Assembly: GCF_002632615.1 (NCBI RefSeq)
Contig: NZ_NITZ01000005.1
Span: 62,001-126,000 of the forward strand
Direction of reading: 5' to 3'
Source: Xenorhabdus miraniensis
GTDB lineage: Bacteria; Pseudomonadota; Gammaproteobacteria; Enterobacterales; Enterobacteriaceae
Length of the DNA: 64,000 nucleotides
The notes below the pieces were generated by a model. It worked only from the letters and a program-made list of their open reading frames with translations, made no database searches and was not told where the DNA came from. Position 1 is the stretch's first letter; each line of letters begins with the position of its first letter. Of this stretch, positions 1 to 9,897 are shown piece by piece. The translations under genes and the position numbers were made by a program.

Positions 1-258
1 CTCTTTAATGTGTGTCCCTTTGACGATATATTGGCGCAGGGTAACGGCTGCTTTATCAAACAGAAGTTCCAGAGTTAAGCCAGAAACATCTACAATACCG
101 GCACCCAGTCCAGTACCTTGATTTTCGTGGTTAACACGGTTAGCCAGTTGAAGAGAGAATGACTTAACGGCTGTCCAGTCCTTGAAATTTTTATCGCCTG
201 CTTCGCCTGAAACACCTTTAAATTGAATGTAGGCATCAATGCCTGATGCAGTAGACAT
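1..258 (-). CDS. hcp: Hcp (TssD) tube protein, 3' part cut off by window edge
   Basis: The minus strand from 258 reads MSTASGIDAYIQFKGVSGEA and stays open for 86 codons to the left edge, so the C-terminus is missing. The start with IDAYIQFKG and the segment ending LLFDKAAVTLRQYIVKGTH match the Hcp1 family. Hcp hexamers stack into the inner tube of the type VI secretion system (T6SS) and are expelled with the VgrG/PAAR tip. A ribosome site (AGGTGA) lies just before the ATG. The gene is 149 bp downstream of tssC on the same strand, a gap large enough for its own promoter or a processing site; I see no clear -10/-35 there. Family call is firm; full length is unknown. Confidence 0.9.
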   Translation of the reverse strand, partial: MSTASGIDAYIQFKGVSGEAGDKNFKDWTAVKSFSLQLANRVNHENQGTGLGAGIVDVSGLTLELLFDKAAVTLRQYIVKGTHIKE

Positions 259-407
259 AATTTTTCACCTTAATTAATAAAGTTTAGTTGAATCCAATAA
301 GTGAATATTGGGGTTATATAGGGATATGTGTGTATTGCTGTCTGAAGATTAGGGATGGGCTATTATTTAGAACATATTGGTTAGAAAGCATGATGTCTAA
401 TGTTGCG

Positions 408-1910
408 TTATGCTCCTTTTAATGAAGGAAGTTTTGAAACCAGACGTAGGGAAACGGTCAAACCTTCTAGTTGATAATGGGGACGCAGGAAAAATTTAGC
501 CTGGTAATATCCCGGATTGCTCTCGATTTCTTCTACCTGAACCTCTGCGGCTGCCAGCGGTTTTCTGGCTTTGGTTCCTTGTGATGAGTTGACAGGATCA
601 CCATCCACATAATTTGTAATCCAATCATTCAGCCAGCGTTCCATATCAGCGCGTTCTTGGAAACTGCCTATTTTGTCGCGCACGATACATTTCAAGTAGT
701 GGGCAAAACGACAGCAGGCGAATAAGTAGGGCAAACGTGCTGAAAGGTTAGCATTGGCAGTGGCATCAGGATCGTAGTATTCGGATGGTTTTTGCAGTGA
801 TTGAGCACCAATAAAAGCGGCCATGTCGGTGTTTTTGCGATGCAATAATGGAATAAAACCATTTTTTGCTAATTCGGCCTCACGGCGATCGCTAATGGCA
901 ATTTCGGTGGGGCACTTCATATCTACACCGCCATCATCAGAGGGAAACGTGTAGCAAGGGAGATTTTCCACAATACCGCCAGATTCTACACCGCGAATAG
1001 AGGTACACCAGCCATACAGTTTAAACGAGCGGTTAATATTAACGGCCATGGCATAAGCGGCATTTGACCAAGTGTAGTTGCTATGCGTCGGGCCCTCAGT
1101 GTTTTCCTCAAAATTGAAATTATCAACGGGATTTGTAAGAGCGCCGTAGGGTAAACGGGAAAGGAAACGTGGCAGTGCTAATCCGATATAACGCACGTCT
1201 TCCGATTCACGTAAACTGCGCCAGGGCGCATATTCAGTATTTTGGAAAATCTTTGTCAGATCTCTGGGATTGGCTAATTCCTGCCAGGATTCCATCTGCA
1301 TCACACTTGGCGATGCGCCTGAAATGAACGGGCAGTGTGCTGCTGCGCTAACTTGTGCCATTTGGCGCAAAAGCTCAACATCCGGTGCAGTGTGGTCGAA
1401 ATAGTAATCTCCCACCAGACAACCGAATGGTTCACCGCCAAACTGACCGTATTCCGCTTCATAGATTTTTTTGAAAATCGGGCTTTGATCCCAACTAACC
1501 CCTTTGAAACGTTTCAGTGTGTTGCTCAGCTCCTTTTTGGAGAGGCACATCACACGGATTTTCAACATTTCATCGGTTTCTGTGTTATTGATCAAATGAT
1601 GCAAACCACGCCAGGCGCCTTCCAGTTTCTGGAATTCCTCATGGTGCAAGATATGATTCATCTGCTGTGATATTTTGGAATCGATTTCAGCAATCAATGA
1701 CTGAATAGTACGATAAGTATCACCAGAGACAGTCACCGTATTTTCCAGTGCTTGCTGTGCCAGCGTTTTCACCGCATTTTCAACCGCATTGCGGGTATGA
1801 TCACTTTGCGGACGAAATTCCTTATCCAGCAAGGTGCTTAATTCATCAGGGGTATATTCTTTCGATGCTTGCCCCTGTTGCACCAGAGTGTCTTGTTCAG
1901 TTACGCTCAT
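408..1910 (-). CDS. tssC: T6SS contractile sheath large subunit TssC (VipB)
   Basis: The protein is about 500 aa and typical of TssC/VipB: an acidic N-terminal stretch, the segment HHLINNTETDEMLKIRVM, and a C-terminal half with RFLSRLPYG and NPGYYQAKFFLRPHYQLEG. TssC pairs with TssB to build the cytoplasmic contractile sheath around the Hcp tube. The frame opens at a TTG (1913) directly before an ATG. I place the start at the ATG (1910) because AAGGAG then sits six bases upstream. The tssB stop codon ends three bases before this ATG, so the two sheath genes are translationally close, as usual for this pair. No damage is visible. Confidence 0.95.
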   Translation of the reverse strand: MSVTEQDTLVQQGQASKEYTPDELSTLLDKEFRPQSDHTRNAVENAVKTLAQQALENTVTVSGDTYRTIQSLIAEIDSKISQQMNHILHHEEFQKLEGAWRGLHHLINNTETDEMLKIRVMCLSKKELSNTLKRFKGVSWDQSPIFKKIYEAEYGQFGGEPFGCLVGDYYFDHTAPDVELLRQMAQVSAAAHCPFISGASPSVMQMESWQELANPRDLTKIFQNTEYAPWRSLRESEDVRYIGLALPRFLSRLPYGALTNPVDNFNFEENTEGPTHSNYTWSNAAYAMAVNINRSFKLYGWCTSIRGVESGGIVENLPCYTFPSDDGGVDMKCPTEIAISDRREAELAKNGFIPLLHRKNTDMAAFIGAQSLQKPSEYYDPDATANANLSARLPYLFACCRFAHYLKCIVRDKIGSFQERADMERWLNDWITNYVDGDPVNSSQGTKARKPLAAAEVQVEEIESNPGYYQAKFFLRPHYQLEGLTVSLRLVSKLPSLKGA

Positions 1911-1913
1911 CAA

Positions 1914-2447
1914 TTACTCCTTAACATCTTCAGTGCCATCTCCCGAAGCGGTATCTTCAGGATTTGGCGTTTCCGCCAACGATTTCAGTAGCGCGGGATT
2001 TTGCAATATTTCGGAAATCAGTTTCTCTGCGCCGTTTTTACCGTCCATATAAGACAGCAGATTTGCTAATTGAATACGGGCTTCCAGCAATTTAGCCAAG
2101 GGCTCTACTTTTTTAGCTATGGCATCTGGCTGAAAATCCGTCATATTTTCAAACGATAATTCAATGTTCAATTTACCGTCACCCGTCAGGGTATTATCAA
2201 CCTGAAAGGCGACACGGGGTTTTATTGAATTCATACGCTCATCAAAGTTGTCAACGTCAATTTCCAGAAATTTGCGATCATTGACGTCGGGTAAGGCTTC
2301 TAAAGGTTTTCCTGCCAAATCAGCCATAACGCCCATGACAAAGGGTAATTGAACCACTTTTTCCGAGCCGTAAAGTTCAACATCGTATTCAATCTGTACT
2401 CGGGGAGCACGATTTCGGGCTATAAACTTTTGTCCGCTGGACTTCAT
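1914..2447 (-). CDS. tssB: T6SS contractile sheath small subunit TssB (VipA)
   Basis: The protein is 177 aa and starts MKSSGQKFIARNRAPRVQIE. It carries the TssB hallmarks VELYGSEKVVQLPFVMGVMADL and the RKFLEIDVDNFDERM segment. It forms heterodimers with TssC that polymerise into the sheath. The open frame extends 24 codons further upstream, but those codons are unlike the family, and GGAG sits seven bases before the ATG at 2447, so I use that start. Gene order tssA-tssB-tssC-hcp on the minus strand is the conventional one. The C-terminus is acidic (EDTASGDGTEDVKE). Confidence 0.95.
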   Translation of the reverse strand: MKSSGQKFIARNRAPRVQIEYDVELYGSEKVVQLPFVMGVMADLAGKPLEALPDVNDRKFLEIDVDNFDERMNSIKPRVAFQVDNTLTGDGKLNIELSFENMTDFQPDAIAKKVEPLAKLLEARIQLANLLSYMDGKNGAEKLISEILQNPALLKSLAETPNPEDTASGDGTEDVKE

Positions 2448-2519
2448 GACAAATTCTCCATTATTGGCTAGATAGATAAATGAGTAAGTCGAAACCCATT
2501 GGTATAAAATAAGCAGCAA

Positions 2520-3602
2520 TTAATCCGCATCAGGGTTGTTTAGGCGCCCAAAAACGATTTCGAGCTGACTTACGCTTTCTGGTGAAAGATCGTGAATAAT
2601 CTTCATAAAATCGCGGTCAATTAGCCGCTGAATGCGATCAATCATCATTGGAGCCGGGTGGCTTGGCTCGTACTTTAGAAAATAAGCTTTAGCTTTTTCC
2701 AATAAAATGCGTGCTTCATCGCGGTTACTGGCCTCAGTTTCATGCCAATAGAATGATGGCATTTTTTCCGGGCTGGTAAGGGTTGTTGATGGTGAAGTTA
2801 TCTGTTCTGTCGATATTTTCTGTTTTACCGACGGAACCGATTCGGGTAATTCTGTATTGGCAGCATTCGCTGGAATATCTGTTTCTGCATTATGCGTGGG
2901 ACAAAATTCAATAATTGTATCCAACTGTTTCAGGAATTGTGGCAGTTCGGGTATGTGATTATTGGATAGATGATGGCGAATAATATCCGTCAGGGCGGTA
3001 AGGTGCTCACGAATAGCTATTATTGCCATAATTTCAGGGTCATTGGACTGTTGCCTCAATTCATCTATTAACCTGGCACGCCCGCCTGTATAACCTTTGA
3101 TTTCTGTTACCGAGCCATTAAGGAGTGAACAAACTTCCTGCAAAGATAATTCCTTCGAAACACTTTTCAGGATAATGGAACGCTGAGCTTTTATTGTACA
3201 AGGTGAACCATCTTCAATGGCTGCCAGTGTGTTTAATCGAAGTAAAAGATCATACTCCCCATCGAATTCCAGTCTTGGCCATACTTCTTCCCAATAACGC
3301 TCCAGAGTCTGATGGAGTAAACCCAACCCATCGGCATAACCAGACAACCCCCGGATGTTCAGCCATGACTGAGTAAGGGCAATGATGATGCGTAGATCTT
3401 TGGAGCGGAAAAGCAGTTGAATAGCGTGTTTTTCGACTTCTATCCAGTTGGGCGGTTCGGCGGGAATCAGTACATCCCCAAATTGCTGCTCTGGTTTTTC
3501 GATTAGGATTTGTTCTAATGCCAGAAATTCACCATCATATTCGAGGTATTCCCCACAGGGAGACTCCGCACTGATTGGGGCAAGTAAGGTATCAATGTTC
3601 AT
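2520..3602 (-). CDS. tssA: T6SS assembly protein TssA (ImpA N-terminal domain)
   Basis: The 360-aa protein begins MNIDTLLAPISAESPCGEYL, the start of the ImpA_N domain (about residues 5-130) that defines TssA. Its middle (about 240-270) is Ser/Thr/Pro-rich and looks like a linker. The C-terminal part has the short motif FYWHETEASNRDEARILLEKA, like the end of short TssA proteins. TssA connects baseplate, tail tube and sheath during assembly; subclasses differ in the C-terminal domain, and this one lacks the long VasJ-type extension. It sits between tssM and tssB on the same strand. The ribosome site is weak (GAAG). I see no frameshift. Confidence 0.88.
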   Translation of the reverse strand: MNIDTLLAPISAESPCGEYLEYDGEFLALEQILIEKPEQQFGDVLIPAEPPNWIEVEKHAIQLLFRSKDLRIIIALTQSWLNIRGLSGYADGLGLLHQTLERYWEEVWPRLEFDGEYDLLLRLNTLAAIEDGSPCTIKAQRSIILKSVSKELSLQEVCSLLNGSVTEIKGYTGGRARLIDELRQQSNDPEIMAIIAIREHLTALTDIIRHHLSNNHIPELPQFLKQLDTIIEFCPTHNAETDIPANAANTELPESVPSVKQKISTEQITSPSTTLTSPEKMPSFYWHETEASNRDEARILLEKAKAYFLKYEPSHPAPMMIDRIQRLIDRDFMKIIHDLSPESVSQLEIVFGRLNNPDAD

Positions 3603-3643
3603 GGTATCTTCGGCTTATATTCAGTTTGAAGTGGGGCGATTGA

Positions 3644-6600
3644 TCATGCTGCTTTAAACACCTGAGGGTTAGGGCAGACAAAAGTAGGGAGTTTAAACGG
3701 GCTTAACACGCTGCTTGGGGTAAACTCCAGTAAAACAGTATGACCATCAATATTAAACCCTGCCTGAAAGCTCGTATTATCAGTTGTTGAATTTCGCGAG
3801 ATGCGATCTGCGTGATCCAATAGCCGGTTCAAAGCCCAGAACCCGGAAGTCGATAAATTCGTAGTTGTGCCGTTATTTAAGTTCAACTGGATGTGAACCA
3901 GATTATTTTTTGCAGGGCCGGGCCAATTGATGAGTTGTGAAAGTTGCGGGCCGTGGCTATATTGCAATTTCTGCCCATCTACATCCAGTATCATGCTTAA
4001 TATATCGTTACTCATGCTGACTGGACGAACCATGACACTGAATGATGGTGATGGGCCGTTGCTAAATAAAGCATTGCGGATAATCTGAGCTTGCTGGAAA
4101 GGCTCGAGCAAATCCTCTCCACCGGTTAGGGGCTTGCCATTCATTCCCGGCATAAACCGCCATTTTGGTAAAGTCATATCGACTTTACCCACTAAATTTT
4201 TCTGAAAAAAACGGTCCATTAAACCTGTTTCGGGAGCGAACATCCGCGCCATATCATTAGGTTTAATATCGTTACCTGCTTTAGGCATCAATGGATAACG
4301 ATTCGCAATGGCTTGATTGCAAAAACCGCTGATTTCTACCTTGAGATGCTTGCCGACATTTTTTATATCACTGGATTGGGTGTCGCTGCTGGCTCCAACT
4401 GCCAATGAGGAAATCATGTTGCCGAATGGTACTGGTAAATCTTTAGATGCTGTTTGTAGCTGCATGATAATAGTATTGGGAGGGAGAGGCATATCAGTAT
4501 TGACTGCATTTTGCATGGCAGTTAAATATTGATATAACTTACCAACATCTCGCAACGTTGCATCAAAAGGTATGTTTTGGCTATTTGTGTTTGTAGTTTT
4601 TGCTAATGAAATAATATCTGCAAAATGCTCTTCCAGTTGTTGTTCTGGTGTGGGTTGAGCATTATCTGGCAATATTTGTTCAGGAACTAAATTTGTTAAT
4701 TTTCCCGATTTACTTTTTGCGATGTTGTCAAGTTTCTTGGCACTAAGCTCCTTGGTACTATTGATAGCCATGTTTTTTTTTTGATTCAGAGTGATATCTT
4801 TACTGGCATTAATCAGAAGACGGCGTATAGGTGAATCAAAAGAAGACAGCAAACGGGCTGTATTGATTCGTTGATCTAATTCATTGATATTGTTTAAACG
4901 AATATCAGAAAGAAATTTATCCCAGTGATATATGTAGTCATTGATATAGAACTGCTCAACGGATGATTTAATTTCTTTAGTTGTCTGCTTTCTCGCATAA
5001 GTATCAAGCACCCAGTTATCTTGTGAATACAGTGTGGTCAGAAAAGTATTGAGATCTTTTTCAATACCTTTCTGATAACCGGCCGGAGTGAACATGCCTG
5101 GTATACCATCAGTAATTGGTGTTCCGCTGGTGCGTGAGAAAACTAACTCAGCTTGGGGGCCTGCAAGTGTGACCAAATTCACTGGAGTTAAACCAGGATC
5201 ATCTAACAACTTATGTTTCAAATAGTTGTAAGCACGTTGCGCGGGTGGAGTGCTGCTGATGAGTAGTTGTTTTTGTTCGACCAAATTATCATTACGCATA
5301 AACGGTGATGTGACGACTTGGTTATCCAGCAATTGGCCGATATGCTGATCAATTTGTTGGTACTGTTCTTGAGTGGTATTTGTTTTTAAGTCATTTTTCA
5401 AATATTCCATTACCCAATCATGCAGAAATTTTCCGTCATAATGTTTAGGCTGATATAACATTTGATACGCTTTCAGCGTATTGTAAGTTTTCTCTATATC
5501 ATCACCATTATCGCTATACAGTTGGTTTGTGATAAGTGTTGCTATTTGGGGTAGCAGCAATGTTTGTAATGCTTTTCTATACAGAGACTGACTTGCACTA
5601 CTGACTTGTTCGCCGGAATACAGCCCCATACGGTAAGAGAGCGGGGGATTTTCTAAGGAAAAATCGCGGCTTTTATCTAAATGAGCCAGGCTGTTTAAAA
5701 TGGGTAGCAGGGCATAAATATCCTCGTTTTTCTGTAAGTTAGCGCCTTGCTGAATAATGGCCGGAATTTTTGCCTGTACTTCCATCAGATAATTTTTGTT
5801 GTTGTTATAGCTGGTTAAAAATGAATCGGCAACCAGTGTCAGTATCACAGCCAGGACAATATATCCCAACCCATCCAGCAGGCGTTTGCGGTATATCCAC
5901 CAGCGGTTATAGCCCGCTATTCCTGCTTCCTGAAAGATGTTTTCCAGCAAATTCTTTAAAAAATAGGTTTGGCGGGCAGGTTTCGGATACCCAATCTCTC
6001 TATCATTCCCCCATGACATTGAGTCACTATCGTTATTTGTCGCCAATTGGAACCTATGGTTAAATTTTCCCATAACATTATCTAGTGGTATCCCTTCTTG
6101 TGTTCCGCTGGTGAAATACAGCCCTCGTGGATAGCTGGGAATTTCAAATCCTGATCTGGCGAATACGATTTCAAGATAATGTGCAATCAATGGACGTAAG
6201 GCAGCAAATTCTTGTGGAAATAGGTAACTTTCAGCAGATTGCCGTGCATTTTGTCCATTTAAGAGAATATGGGGAAGTTCAGCATCCAAACGGTGTTGTA
6301 ATTGGCTATACTGTTGCTCAAATATTGTATTCAGATTCCAGTCAATTTTTTTATCCCACGGAAAGTTGAATCCCCAAATTTGCTCCCGCAATGTTTTGTC
6401 AAAATGGTTGAAATAAGCGCTAAATCCTTTTAACAAATCGGTTTTGGTAATAATGATATAAATGGGAAATTGTATTTTAAGCCGTTCATGTAATTCTGAC
6501 AGACGCCTGCGCAGCATATAGGCTTGTTGATCCCGTATTTCAGTTGATGGATTAAGTAAATCTTCCACACTGATAGCAATAATGATCCCATTGAGTGGTT

Positions 6601-7309
6601 GACGTGCACGATATTTATTTAACAGCCGGATAAAGTTTTTCCATTCTTTAGCGCTTTGCTCATGCTGGCTATTCTGCACAAGACCATTCTGCATAAGACC
6701 ATTCTGCATGGTGTAGCGCCCGCTGGTATCGAGCAGCACGGCGTTATTGGTAAACCACCAGTTACAATTGTCCGTACTTCTTATGGACGAAGCCGATTTT
6801 CTAAGATAGTCTGCCAATGGAAAATGTAGGCCAGAATTCGCCAGCGCTGTTGTTTTACCTGAATTGGGTGCTCCGATAACGAGATACCAGGGTAATTGGT
6901 AGATATATTGACGACTGAAAAAATTTATCCAATGAGGTTTCTTGTTATTAAGTAAGCCGGAAAAATAGGCTTTTTTCAATAATCGCGCAGCATCAGAAAA
7001 ACGTTCTGCCAAAGTAATATATTGTACATTTTGTTTCTTTTCTTCTTCCTCATCCTGACTGATATTCAATTGGTTGGCTAACTTTTTATTGATCCATGAT
7101 TGGTACAGCCGGGGTAATAACTGATTTAAGAGCCAGGTCAGGTAAAAAAAAATAATAATAATTATTCGTATCGTAATTGACTTAAAAGGGACTGCATTCC
7201 CGACAGAAATAATCGGACCAATAAACCAAAGAATACAGGAAATAATCGTTATTCCGATAAAACTCCATGTCAATCGGCTGGTGAAGACAGAAAGGAGCGC
7301 ATTTAGCAT
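3644..7309 (-). CDS. tssM: T6SS inner-membrane core protein TssM (IcmF/VasK)
   Basis: At 1221 aa this is a full-length TssM. Two hydrophobic segments (about residues 14-35 and 44-66) open the protein and a third lies near 475-495. The cytoplasmic NTPase-like domain between them keeps an intact Walker A (GAPNSGKTT, residues 146-154). The long periplasmic part ends with the TssM C-terminal domain that contacts the outer-membrane lipoprotein TssJ. TssM, TssL and TssJ form the trans-envelope complex. Two oddities are visible: three tandem 15-base units (6671-6709, giving MQNGL-type repeats) and a run of ten A in the coding strand (4773-4782). Either could be a slippage site, but the frame is intact here. 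Ends 41 bases before tssA. Confidence 0.95.
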   Translation of the reverse strand: MLNALLSVFTSRLTWSFIGITIISCILWFIGPIISVGNAVPFKSITIRIIIIIFFYLTWLLNQLLPRLYQSWINKKLANQLNISQDEEEEKKQNVQYITLAERFSDAARLLKKAYFSGLLNNKKPHWINFFSRQYIYQLPWYLVIGAPNSGKTTALANSGLHFPLADYLRKSASSIRSTDNCNWWFTNNAVLLDTSGRYTMQNGLMQNGLVQNSQHEQSAKEWKNFIRLLNKYRARQPLNGIIIAISVEDLLNPSTEIRDQQAYMLRRRLSELHERLKIQFPIYIIITKTDLLKGFSAYFNHFDKTLREQIWGFNFPWDKKIDWNLNTIFEQQYSQLQHRLDAELPHILLNGQNARQSAESYLFPQEFAALRPLIAHYLEIVFARSGFEIPSYPRGLYFTSGTQEGIPLDNVMGKFNHRFQLATNNDSDSMSWGNDREIGYPKPARQTYFLKNLLENIFQEAGIAGYNRWWIYRKRLLDGLGYIVLAVILTLVADSFLTSYNNNKNYLMEVQAKIPAIIQQGANLQKNEDIYALLPILNSLAHLDKSRDFSLENPPLSYRMGLYSGEQVSSASQSLYRKALQTLLLPQIATLITNQLYSDNGDDIEKTYNTLKAYQMLYQPKHYDGKFLHDWVMEYLKNDLKTNTTQEQYQQIDQHIGQLLDNQVVTSPFMRNDNLVEQKQLLISSTPPAQRAYNYLKHKLLDDPGLTPVNLVTLAGPQAELVFSRTSGTPITDGIPGMFTPAGYQKGIEKDLNTFLTTLYSQDNWVLDTYARKQTTKEIKSSVEQFYINDYIYHWDKFLSDIRLNNINELDQRINTARLLSSFDSPIRRLLINASKDITLNQKKNMAINSTKELSAKKLDNIAKSKSGKLTNLVPEQILPDNAQPTPEQQLEEHFADIISLAKTTNTNSQNIPFDATLRDVGKLYQYLTAMQNAVNTDMPLPPNTIIMQLQTASKDLPVPFGNMISSLAVGASSDTQSSDIKNVGKHLKVEISGFCNQAIANRYPLMPKAGNDIKPNDMARMFAPETGLMDRFFQKNLVGKVDMTLPKWRFMPGMNGKPLTGGEDLLEPFQQAQIIRNALFSNGPSPSFSVMVRPVSMSNDILSMILDVDGQKLQYSHGPQLSQLINWPGPAKNNLVHIQLNLNNGTTTNLSTSGFWALNRLLDHADRISRNSTTDNTSFQAGFNIDGHTVLLEFTPSSVLSPFKLPTFVCPNPQVFKAA
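4773..4782 (-). repeat. A10 homopolymer inside tssM
   Basis: The coding strand of tssM reads CAA AAA AAA AAC here, ten consecutive A. Such tracts can slip during replication or transcription. The frame is open in this sequence. A second A9 run lies near the gene start (about 7144-7152). Confidence 0.9.
6671..6709 (-). repeat. Tandem 15-bp repeat inside tssM
   Basis: Two complete copies (6671-6685 and 6686-6700) of attctgca(c/t)aagacc are followed by a third partial copy. They encode the in-frame series MQNGL-MQNGL-VQNSQ just after the Walker A domain. Because the unit is 15 bases, copy-number change would keep the frame and only alter loop length. Confidence 0.9.
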
Positions 7310-7321
7310 GTCTTCTTCTCC

Positions 7322-8539
7322 TTACATCGTTTGGCTGACAGGAGGTGCTAACAGTGTAATTTGGACGCGCCTGTTTTTAGCTCGATTGCTGGGAGTATCA
7401 TTTGGAGCGACAGGGTCACTGGCGCCTTTTCCTTCAACTTTGACTCTTTCAGGATGAATTAAATAACGTTGTAGTTCTCTTTGTACCGATTTGGCTCTGG
7501 CCAGCGATAAAGCATAGTTAGATGAGAAACGGGAATAAAGGGTATTAATGGGAATATTATCGGTATATCCTGCGACTAAAATCTCGCCTTTGAAATTATT
7601 CATTGCTTCTGCAATATCTTTGATGACATCCAAATAACGATTTTTGATCTGAATTGAATTGGTTGTGAACAGACCGTCTCCTTTTAACGTGATCACGCTT
7701 CTGTCAGGCGTGTCTATGACATCTAATAACCCTGCCGTAATGTCACCTTTTAACATTTCCTTCAGGTTCAGAACAGGAGGTGCAGGTGGAGTGACTGGAT
7801 TACTGACCGTTACATTGGGTAAATCAATTTGGTATATTTTTGCCAGAACCGGGTTAAGTATATCTCCTAACCGCCAATTCAGGCTGATATACAGGAGACA
7901 CACCAAAAAACTGAATAGTGCCGCAGAAACCCATATTGGTACAGAAAATCGCCAGGATTTGTTCGGTACTGTGATGGTTTGTACGTTTGATGACAGTTCA
8001 ACAGGGTGGTTGCCTCGAATTGAACGTATCAACTGAAACAGGCGTTGTTTCACGGTTTCCAACTGGGTACGGCCGTTATCCATGACACGGTAGCGTCCTT
8101 CAAATCCCAGTTGGAGGCAGAAGTTAATGAGCTCCAATAGGAATATATTTTCTTTGGGATTTTGTGATAATTTTGCCAATAGTTGGAAAAATTTCTCTCC
8201 TCCCCATGTTTCGTTGTGAAAAGTAACGAGTAAACCACTTCCTGACCAAACACTGCGAAGTCCCCAGGGGGTAAGCGCAGCCGCTTCGTCCAATGCCGTG
8301 CATAAACAGTAACGTGCGCCAATGATCACTGCATAGGGCAGCTTGGCATGTTGGCATTCGACCTCAAAACGCCGTATTTCATTGATCAATTGCTGTCGTA
8401 AATCTGTAGGATCAGGGTGAACAATAGAATGCCGGATCTGTGGGATGGTATTCAGCAGTGGATTTGAGGCAGAAACCAATGGGTTATAATTGGCATCACT
8501 AGAAAGTATATTATGTTCTGCTTTCTGCTTTTCTTGCAT
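7322..8539 (-). CDS. tssL: T6SS membrane protein TssL with C-terminal OmpA domain
   Basis: The 405-aa protein has three parts. Residues about 20-175 are the cytoplasmic DotU/TssL domain (LRQQLINEIRRFE, YCLCTALDEAAALTPWG, GFEGRYRV). Residues 197-219 are a single membrane helix. Residues about 275-400 are a periplasmic OmpA-like domain with the peptidoglycan-binding pattern around YALSLARAKSV, VEGKGASDPVAPN and NRAKNRRVQ. Such extended TssL proteins anchor the secretion complex to the cell wall themselves, replacing a separate TagL. It lies 12 bases before tssM and 11 bases after tssK, so it is clearly operonic. Confidence 0.95.
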   Translation of the reverse strand: MQEKQKAEHNILSSDANYNPLVSASNPLLNTIPQIRHSIVHPDPTDLRQQLINEIRRFEVECQHAKLPYAVIIGARYCLCTALDEAAALTPWGLRSVWSGSGLLVTFHNETWGGEKFFQLLAKLSQNPKENIFLLELINFCLQLGFEGRYRVMDNGRTQLETVKQRLFQLIRSIRGNHPVELSSNVQTITVPNKSWRFSVPIWVSAALFSFLVCLLYISLNWRLGDILNPVLAKIYQIDLPNVTVSNPVTPPAPPVLNLKEMLKGDITAGLLDVIDTPDRSVITLKGDGLFTTNSIQIKNRYLDVIKDIAEAMNNFKGEILVAGYTDNIPINTLYSRFSSNYALSLARAKSVQRELQRYLIHPERVKVEGKGASDPVAPNDTPSNRAKNRRVQITLLAPPVSQTM

Positions 8540-8550
8540 TCTCGGCCCCG

Positions 8551-9897
8551 TTACCTCGATTTTTCCTGATTACGGACAGCCCAAAACTCTATGTTCAGAC
8601 CGGGAAACTCACCTGCCAGATGTAGTGCAAAGCCACTGGATTTCTCCATCTGCTTCCACAGATCTCCCTCTTTTTCTAATTCGAAATAGACATAACCTGA
8701 ATGCCAGGGAATTTGTCTGGGTACAGATGGCATGGCGCGCAGCGGAATACCGGGTAATTGCAGTTGTACCAATTCACGTATGCGATCAATGGGGGAAATC
8801 TTCATCTGGGCCGGGAAGTTGCTCATCAATATATCATTGGCAACGTCAGCGTGGATGGCCAGAATAAAGCTGAACATATGTATCATATTGGCATTCGGTA
8901 ACGTCGCTATGTTCAAGCCATGAGAATATTCCGTTAATGGTAGCTGAATCGCATGTTCTTCCAGAATGATTGATAATCCTTGGCGCAGTTGGAACATCAG
9001 TTGATTGAAACATTGCGTCAAATTGTCATGGTCATAGAGCGGTAAAACCTCTTCAGGCAGACGATTCTGGGAATATGTCGCTAATTCAGTAGCAAATTGC
9101 AGCCATTCACTGAATAAACGTTCCGGATGCAGCAATGACAGGTTCAGAATATGGTTCACTTGGCCGCTATAGCGATTCAAAAGTGACAGTAAGAGAAAAT
9201 CCATAATTTCAGAATCATTGTAGCGTCCTAACTGTAATAAACGCTGGCTGATTTGTTGACGGCGCTGTTCCAATAAGCCCTGTATGTTGTTGATAAATCC
9301 CATGACTTGTGGATTTGCACGACAGTTGAGCAGGGAAGGAATGAATAGTGAATCAAGATGAAGTTTATTGTCACTTGTTTTATTCACAACATGTACGATG
9401 CTCAATGCCGTCCATTCTGGGGTCAAATCAGATTCCAACATTAAACGTAAACGCATTTTCCCGAACTGTATTGTGGCATTGCCGACTGCCATGGCATTAG
9501 CGTCATTCACTTCAACTTCAATGCTGACAAAGCGTGCCATAGATTCCTTTTGTTCACTGAAAATAACCTCTTCTTTTCCTCGCCGAAAAGTTGGTAATGC
9601 CAGTACTACATTGATATTTGTGTTATTTTCAGTAAGTTGTAAAGGAGTGGGGGCATGGGACGCATCGAAATTAAATGGTGTTCCATCAGGAAAAATACCG
9701 CTGGCTGAAGAAAGTTTTACTTTACCCTGATTAAGTAGCTCTTGATCTAATTCAAAGGTCAAAAACCCCCAATAGTAAGGTGACTGCGCCATCCCCCAGT
9801 CGCGGATATAGGCTTCCAAATGATTTTCAGCCTGCTGGAAGTGATGGGGGCGTAAAAACATACCTTCTGTCCAAATAACTTTTTCTGATCTATTCAT
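8551..9897 (-). CDS. tssK: T6SS baseplate protein TssK
   Basis: The protein begins MNRSEKVIWTEGMFLRPHHFQQAE, the strongly conserved TssK N-terminus, and runs 448 aa to a conserved C-terminal segment (SSGFALHLAGEFPGLNIEFWAVR). TssK trimers link the phage-like baseplate to the TssM/L/J membrane complex. The frame is open eight codons further upstream to a non-ATG codon, but homologous sequence starts at the ATG at 9897. This ATG overlaps the end of tssJ by eight bases, which suggests translational coupling. No missing segment is visible. Confidence 0.95.
   Translation of the reverse strand: MNRSEKVIWTEGMFLRPHHFQQAENHLEAYIRDWGMAQSPYYWGFLTFELDQELLNQGKVKLSSASGIFPDGTPFNFDASHAPTPLQLTENNTNINVVLALPTFRRGKEEVIFSEQKESMARFVSIEVEVNDANAMAVGNATIQFGKMRLRLMLESDLTPEWTALSIVHVVNKTSDNKLHLDSLFIPSLLNCRANPQVMGFINNIQGLLEQRRQQISQRLLQLGRYNDSEIMDFLLLSLLNRYSGQVNHILNLSLLHPERLFSEWLQFATELATYSQNRLPEEVLPLYDHDNLTQCFNQLMFQLRQGLSIILEEHAIQLPLTEYSHGLNIATLPNANMIHMFSFILAIHADVANDILMSNFPAQMKISPIDRIRELVQLQLPGIPLRAMPSVPRQIPWHSGYVYFELEKEGDLWKQMEKSSGFALHLAGEFPGLNIEFWAVRNQEKSR

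Noticed and set aside
1335..1670. 111-codon plus-strand ORF opposite tssC
   Set aside because: It is a reverse-frame shadow of a strongly conserved gene and has no ribosome site or family match.
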